Assembly: GCA_946965045.2 (NCBI GenBank)
Contig: OX337238.1
Span: 372,001 to 436,000, forward strand
Direction of reading: 5' to 3'
DNA length: 64,000 nt
From: Epithemia pelagica
Lineage: Eukaryota; Bacillariophyta; Bacillariophyceae; Surirellales; Surirellaceae
Shown: one piece after another, positions 59,609 to 64,000 of the stretch
Numbering within the stretch: the first letter of the stretch is position 1
How the letters are laid out: each line of letters starts with the position of its first letter
Made by a program: the position numbers and the translations under genes
The notes under the pieces: model-generated
The model's input: the letters and a program-made list of their open reading frames with translations, nothing else
Database searches by the model: none
What the model was told of the DNA's origin: nothing

Positions 59609-61345
59609 ATGTTTTTGTTGAGGTCAAGGTTGCCGGCTTACCCTACATTGCTTCTGAACGGAATTTTTTTACTAGGTAGTTCAATGGTGACAACCTCTGG
59701 TACTGGCACTAACACTGGCAACTGGCACATCTTTACGGCGACAAAACCAAGAAAAAGACTCCTCTGGACAAGATACAGATGGATGATGGCAAGGACGCCG
59801 CAAGGAAGAGATGGTTCCGGGGAGCCTTCAGCAAAATCTAGCCGAATGGATCCAAAATATTCACGCAGTTATCGCTTCGTGGAAGCCATCATGAACCAAA
59901 CCAACTTTCAGCAACAGACGCCAGGCAGCAGTAGTGCCGGGATCCATGCGGTAGCCAAAGACTTGCCCGACCCATACTCGGATCATACTTCTGATGTCGT
60001 CATTAGGGATGATGACCTCAATTTTTGGAGGGATGCCATTGCAACGTTGGAAAACCCAAAGAAACGAAATCGAATGGCGGTTGTTGGTACACCTGGTATC
60101 GGAAAGACTACATCTTCTTTGTTCGCTATGCGGTTGTTGCTTCAAATGGGCAAGACAGTGGTGTATTTGTACAGAACACCGGAGAAATCGAACCATTACA
60201 TTCAGATGACTCCGCAAAAACGCGGAACCGACAATGTCGCTGTCGAACACTTCCTAGAAACGACAGCAGCAACCAATATTCCAGCCCTTCGAAATAGGGA
60301 AACGTACTATGTCGTCGATCCGGGACAAACCAAAGACCATTGCAACCCCGAAGGTGGAGTGATGGGAAGAGTTATTATTGTTGCGTCGCCGGACGAGAGA
60401 CATTGGGGATCTGGCTTTCCGAAGAAGGAACCTGGGCGTGACCCCGGTATGTTTCGCTATTTTCCTCCTTGGACCCTGCCCCAGCTCAAAGCGAGCGTGG
60501 AACATATTGCTGGCTTGGACATGGTTACTGACGATATTGAACGGCTCTTTTCGCTGTTCGGGGGCATTCCTCGGATGGTCTACGATCTTGACCAGCAAGA
60601 CGAAAACATGCGTGCACTAAAGAGGAAAGTACACGCCTTGCAGTTGTCTCAGATGCAAACGCTGCTTTCGGGACGAGTGGACATCCATGTTGGATTTGGC
60701 CAAAATCAACCCAAAGGCGGCATCATCCTCTTCAGGCCGAATGACACCTATTCAGAAGTTTCATTGGAAGTGGTCTCTGACAAAATTGTTGATCTGATCC
60801 GTGAAGCCTTCATGGTTGCCGTGTGGGACGATCTTGCAACGTATGGATCACCTATCGCGTGGCAGTTGTTAGAGAGTCATGTTGCAGCATCTCTGCAACA
60901 AGAAAGAGGCTACGTGATTCGACCTTGCGTGGGGAAATCTGACGCTGGTTATTCCCAAGAAAGCACAGTCAACATTGGTGGTTGCACTTCAAAGGTGATC
61001 AAGTCCGACTGCACTGCAGCTGTTCGGGATGGGCAAGATATGGTTCTTTACTACTCGTCCAACCGCTTCCACCCATTGTACGATATGATTTTCAAGAGTG
61101 GCAATGTCTACAATGCCTTTCAGGTAACCATTGGCGCGAAACACAAAGCAACTAAAGCTGAAATTCAGAAAGTTGTCGACAGTCTTGGTATCACCAACGG
61201 CGGTGGACCAGAATTGCGCCTAATGTATGCTGTTCACGAAGGCGTCTTTGATAACTTTGTCACCAATCCCACTGTTCCGTTTGCACCGCCAGGCGTGTCC
61301 GCATATCACATGAAGATCGGGCCAATCAAGGGAATCCATGTTTGA
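59609..61345 (+). CDS. Crinkler/RHS-like P-loop NTPase protein
   Basis: Start uncertain: ATG 59609 gives 578 residues, ATG 59684 gives 553. The N-terminus is weakly hydrophobic (YPTLLLNGIFLLGSS), then basic. The P-loop is RMAVVGTPGIGKTTSSLFAM near residue 160. Next come a hydrophobic strand YYVVDPG, VIIVASPDERHWGSGFPKK, YFPPWTLPQLKASVEHI and LFSLFGGIPRMVYDLD. This set (GIGKT loop, ATSPD-type strand, WTLPEL, GG-PR) is that of retrotransposon hot-spot (RHS) proteins and Crinkler-type proteins, which couple a STAND-like NTPase to a variable C-terminal domain. The last 200 residues are unassigned. The gene sits between two copies of a direct repeat. Function (intragenomic conflict, secreted effector or other) is not known. 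Confidence 0.6.
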   Translation: MFLLRSRLPAYPTLLLNGIFLLGSSMVTTSGTGTNTGNWHIFTATKPRKRLLWTRYRWMMARTPQGRDGSGEPSAKSSRMDPKYSRSYRFVEAIMNQTNFQQQTPGSSSAGIHAVAKDLPDPYSDHTSDVVIRDDDLNFWRDAIATLENPKKRNRMAVVGTPGIGKTTSSLFAMRLLLQMGKTVVYLYRTPEKSNHYIQMTPQKRGTDNVAVEHFLETTAATNIPALRNRETYYVVDPGQTKDHCNPEGGVMGRVIIVASPDERHWGSGFPKKEPGRDPGMFRYFPPWTLPQLKASVEHIAGLDMVTDDIERLFSLFGGIPRMVYDLDQQDENMRALKRKVHALQLSQMQTLLSGRVDIHVGFGQNQPKGGIILFRPNDTYSEVSLEVVSDKIVDLIREAFMVAVWDDLATYGSPIAWQLLESHVAASLQQERGYVIRPCVGKSDAGYSQESTVNIGGCTSKVIKSDCTAAVRDGQDMVLYYSSNRFHPLYDMIFKSGNVYNAFQVTIGAKHKATKAEIQKVVDSLGITNGGGPELRLMYAVHEGVFDNFVTNPTVPFAPPGVSAYHMKIGPIKGIHV

Positions 61346-61540
61346 CGTTAAGACCGAAACCTAAGAGAGCCATGACAGACTGCCACCTCTTCCTCTCCCA
61401 ATAATCTGAATTAGCGCAGGAAGTGAATTAGGACGTGGCATTGATTTGTAAAGATCTAGACCAACCCAGAACAGAATACCCGCGATTTGCTGGCGGCAAT
61501 CGAATCTGCTCTGAAAACGATGTGATCGGCCGAAATCCCC

Positions 61541-61738
61541 TCATACGTCGCTGCAATCTTCTCGCGCAACGTGGGCTCGCTCATAACCCTCACGACCGGC
61601 CTGATCCTTCCGCGAAAGGATGAACTCGTGCGCATGGGCCTTCTTCGCCGCCGCGATTGCATCGTCTTCCGTGGCATGTGCGGAGCCGTACAGAATGATA
61701 TCCACGTTGGTTGTGAGAAAAATGAAAGAGCGAGTCAG
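61541..61738 (-). pseudogene. ABC-transporter-like fragment
   Basis: A 65-residue open stretch encodes VDIILYGSAHATEDDAIAAA and KKAHAHEFI. This resembles the Walker-to-signature part of multidrug ABC transporters (I-L-Y-G-x-x-x-A-T-E-E-E-I-x-x-A-A-x-x-A-N-A-H-x-F-I). Walker A, signature and Walker B are missing. An overlapping frame just downstream (PTLREKIAATYEGISADHIV) looks faintly like a PLP-dependent aminotransferase. Confidence 0.45.
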
Positions 61739-62326
61739 TTAGGGGCCTCGTCAAATGCCGACCAATGATGAACAGATGAAATACCAGCACCTGAAAACAT
61801 ATCTGCGGGGGTTGACACCGCCTCTACTCGCTTCTCGGGGTGCCAGGGAAGTATGCTAGTTCTCATGCTATGTTTTGGAAGCACCCGGTCAGGTGCTGTA
61901 CAGGTAACAACGTTACAGTAATTTCGTTCTATTACGAAAGGAATGGAGCTTGTTTGCTCCTTACCACTATTCTTTGTAAACTTATTGGGTACGGTCATCC
62001 ACCACATATCTTTTTCGTTGAGTTCTTGTTTTGGTCCACCTTTGTACTCTGTTGTCCCGTGTCCTGATCCAACACTATGGATGTCGTAGGTTTTATTGAA
62101 TCTTGAGGCCTGTTGTGCCGTGTTCTCAATGTGATGAGATGTCGTCTCCGTACTGTATTTCATCCGGTGGTCCTCCAATGTATTCCACAGCCATTTGAAA
62201 TCCACTGCTCTCTCCATTTCTTGTCTGAGCCTCCAGAAAATATCTGGTCCATTCCCATGGAAGACCTCCGTAGTATTTCATGGCCCATAACACGTCTCCG
62301 AATTCCAAATTTTTGTCGTTCTCCAC
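61735..62326 (-). other. Possible decayed gene in two frames, family unknown
   Basis: One frame (62326-62126) reads AMKYYGGLPWEWTRYFLEA and AVEYIGGPPDEIQYGDD. A second (62217-61735, ATG start) reads DIHSVGSGHGTTEYKGGP and DMWWMTVPNKFTKNSG. The protein-like parts seem to continue each other across a frameshift near SSHHIEN. I do not recognise the family. Confidence 0.35.
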
Positions 62327-62560
62327 CCGAGACTACCAAACACATCAACAGGGAGATTGCAAGCAACAAACAGCAGCAAGGCGAATCGCAAACTGCTACT
62401 TCCATACACAACGAAAAGCATTACATTGTTCTATACATCGGGGAACCATAATCGTAGAGAGAGAGAGAACGCTCCTCTTGGTGAGGGACATTTATTTTGG
62501 GGGTTCGCGAGTATACAAAACATCATGGATTCGAAAAAGTAGTAACTTTGAGATCCACCT
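62318..62560 (+). repeat. Direct repeat copy B, without retrotransposon
   Basis: This is the paralogous counterpart of copy A. Here CACCCGAGACTACC runs on into CAGGGAGATTGCAAGCAACA without Copia-3. The same order of shared blocks follows up to GAGATCCACC. Confidence 0.85.
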
Positions 62561-62878
62561 TTTTGTTCAAAACTCTATGTATATTTCTAGGTACGAGGGA
62601 GTTGTCGTTCCGACCATTGCACTGACATTCCAAACAGGCGGACCCGTGAAAAGCTCCTCCAATGCGTCCTGTTCGAGCGCTGCACCTCTCGTCAGTGAAG
62701 AACGAAACAGCGCTCCGCCAACCAGACAAACACCAATGAGCCGAGAGCGACGGTTGAATTCGAAGCCATGCGACATGGATTCATCAGTCACAGTCCGTTT
62801 TCACTCTGTGATACTTTTGCTGTTGCCGCGGCGGCGGCTGCAACAGCGGCTTTTGATCCAATCAAGTGGGGATCGGTT
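62561..62878. other. Intergenic downstream of the kinase gene
   Basis: Open frames on the plus strand have no ATG-supported or family-like product. A weak continuation of the copy A/copy B similarity (CTCTCGTCAGTGAAG versus TTCTCGTCGGTGAAG) is visible near 62686. Confidence 0.4.
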
Positions 62879-64000
62879 TCACTCGGTGCTACTTATTGTT
62901 TCCGGTTGTGGTTCTTGTGATGGTTGCTGTTGCGTTTGATACTGCGCCTTGCTGATCCAGTATTGATGGAAGCGACTTTGGGCATACAAGAGGTAATCGT
63001 AGTCGGTACACCCTTCGGTGGCGGCTTGATTGACGGCCCACAATCCCCAATACAAGTGATTGACCAAGCAAAAGACTCGAATCTCCTCCAGCAATTCGGG
63101 CAGTGTGGGAATGGGTGGTGGAGTGTCGTTGTCCTTGCTGTCGTCATTGCTGCGGTTGGACCCACCACGGTCCACCACAAGGGTGTGCACCGTATCCAAA
63201 TAGGATTGCACAAAGCATTCTTGTTGCGCGGGCGTGGGAAACCAATCATAATTGGGTACGGCCGTCGTTGGTGGTCCATTGGCATATTCATTCCAATGAT
63301 TGGCAATGTCAAAACTGGGATAATTGCAACCACCATATTCAAAATCAATCAATTGTATTTGTTGCGTGTCGTCCTGATACAAAATGTTGGACGCCAAGAC
63401 ATCATTGTGACACAAGCGAATCGTTGCTGTACTACTATTACCATCCGAGTCGGTGGGGTCAATGATACTCTGGAGCCATGTCAGTTCGTCGGGAATGCTG
63501 GTGGACGACGACAAGACGTTGAGTTGGTTGGCCCGTTGTTGATCGTACGAGGTTGGAAATTTGAATTCCCTCACGGCCGTGACAGCTTGCTCGTGCCATT
63601 CGGACAATTGCGTCCACAAGACGGGTTGCAACACGGCCGAGGATGACTGGGTCGGTTCGTCGGACGAGGACGACAATTCCACTAAATGCGGTGGCACGTC
63701 CATGCCATAATGCAACTGGGCCATCGCCGCAGCAATGCCTCGTGCCATTTCGGGTTGTCCCAATTCCACAGTTTGCAAGGGTCGCATGCCGTCCATCCAT
63801 CCTTCGACACGGCCATTGCCAAAGGCGCCATAATAGGGCGGTGCCAGACCGGCCTGGGCCAAGGCCATGTACGTGCTGGTTTCGACATCTCGATCAATCA
63901 AGCCCGCCGCACCAAACAAGCGAATCAAGACCACATTGGGAACAATCGCGGACGACGACGTTGTCGTGTTGTCGTGGTGCTCGTTCCTATGGGTTTCCGT
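62879..64000 (-). CDS. Choline/ethanolamine kinase, 5' end outside the window
   Basis: The frame is open to the right edge (374 codons including stop). The N-lobe starts with VVLIRLFGAAGLIDRDVET, where the family has V-R-x-x-G-x-x-x-x-x-I-D-R-E-x-E. The phosphotransferase motif is IRLCHNDVLASNILY, and LIDFEYGGCNYPSFDIANHW contains the metal-binding DFE and the choline-kinase motif. The N-Y-x-x-F-D-I wording is closer to ethanolamine kinases, but substrate cannot be fixed. It makes phosphocholine or phosphoethanolamine in the Kennedy pathway, in the cytosol. A Ser/Asn/Asp-rich insert (RSNDDSKDND) separates the C-terminal helices. The start codon lies beyond 64000. Confidence 0.9.
   Translation of the reverse strand, partial: TETHRNEHHDNTTTSSSAIVPNVVLIRLFGAAGLIDRDVETSTYMALAQAGLAPPYYGAFGNGRVEGWMDGMRPLQTVELGQPEMARGIAAAMAQLHYGMDVPPHLVELSSSSDEPTQSSSAVLQPVLWTQLSEWHEQAVTAVREFKFPTSYDQQRANQLNVLSSSTSIPDELTWLQSIIDPTDSDGNSSTATIRLCHNDVLASNILYQDDTQQIQLIDFEYGGCNYPSFDIANHWNEYANGPPTTAVPNYDWFPTPAQQECFVQSYLDTVHTLVVDRGGSNRSNDDSKDNDTPPPIPTLPELLEEIRVFCLVNHLYWGLWAVNQAATEGCTDYDYLLYAQSRFHQYWISKAQYQTQQQPSQEPQPETISSTE

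Overview
The window reads as nuclear DNA of a photosynthetic stramenopile, most likely a pennate diatom; the species cannot be fixed from sequence alone. The evidence is of four kinds. Several N-termini carry a hydrophobic signal peptide followed by an ASAFAP-like cleavage motif, the diatom bipartite plastid signal (TDA^FAP at about 1225, ADA^FPL at about 7070, QS^WVNP at about 50200). The spliceosomal introns are short GT-AG introns of about 90-175 bp. Many proteins are rich in Q, T and P. There are three Ty1/copia retrotransposons of the type seen in diatoms. No prokaryotic operon logic is visible.

Layout. 1-1389 (-): 3' truncated gene for a plastid protein with OPR/RAP-type repeats. 1934-7198 (-): a 1754-residue plastid-targeted repeat protein. 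7871-28433 (+): a Na+/H+ exchanger gene whose third coding exon block is split by 17.6 kb of retrotransposon. The insertion is Copia-1 (+), and Copia-1 carries Copia-2 (-) inside its 3' LTR. 29227-30726 (-): HMG-box protein. 30.7-33.8 kb is mostly non-coding, with a TIR element (27-bp TIRs) and a 606-bp hAT derivative that has a perfect 8-bp target duplication. 33808-44161 is a gene-dense block: secreted protein, GT61 glycosyltransferase, four-exon type I membrane protein, degenerate gene copy, tRNA 2'-phosphotransferase, a gene with two compensating frameshifts, and a sulfotransferase-like gene with an in-frame UGA. 44649-50280 holds a SEL1L/HRD3-like Sel1-repeat protein and a probably plastid LepA/EF4, convergent to each other. 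50675-51736 is a membrane protein whose damaged copy lies at 38.8-39.4 kb. 51900-58955 is Copia-3 (+). 59-62.6 kb is an accessory patch: a diverged direct repeat brackets a Crinkler/RHS-like P-loop NTPase gene, among gene fragments. 62879-64000 (-) is a choline/ethanolamine kinase truncated by the window edge.

How it fits together. The host genes are ordinary single-copy functions (ion exchange, ERAD, plastid translation, phospholipid synthesis, tRNA splicing, protein glycosylation) and do not form a pathway. The striking part is recent mobile-element activity. All three copia elements have LTR pairs in which I could see no difference by eye. Copia-1 and Copia-3 have clean 5-bp target duplications. 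One insertion falls exactly in the conserved GESLLND motif of the exchanger. Each copia element separates gag from pol differently, and two of them carry a block of hydrophobic segments between gag and protease. Local duplication and decay (membrane-protein copy, sulfotransferase fragment, ABC-transporter-like fragment) cluster around the same elements.
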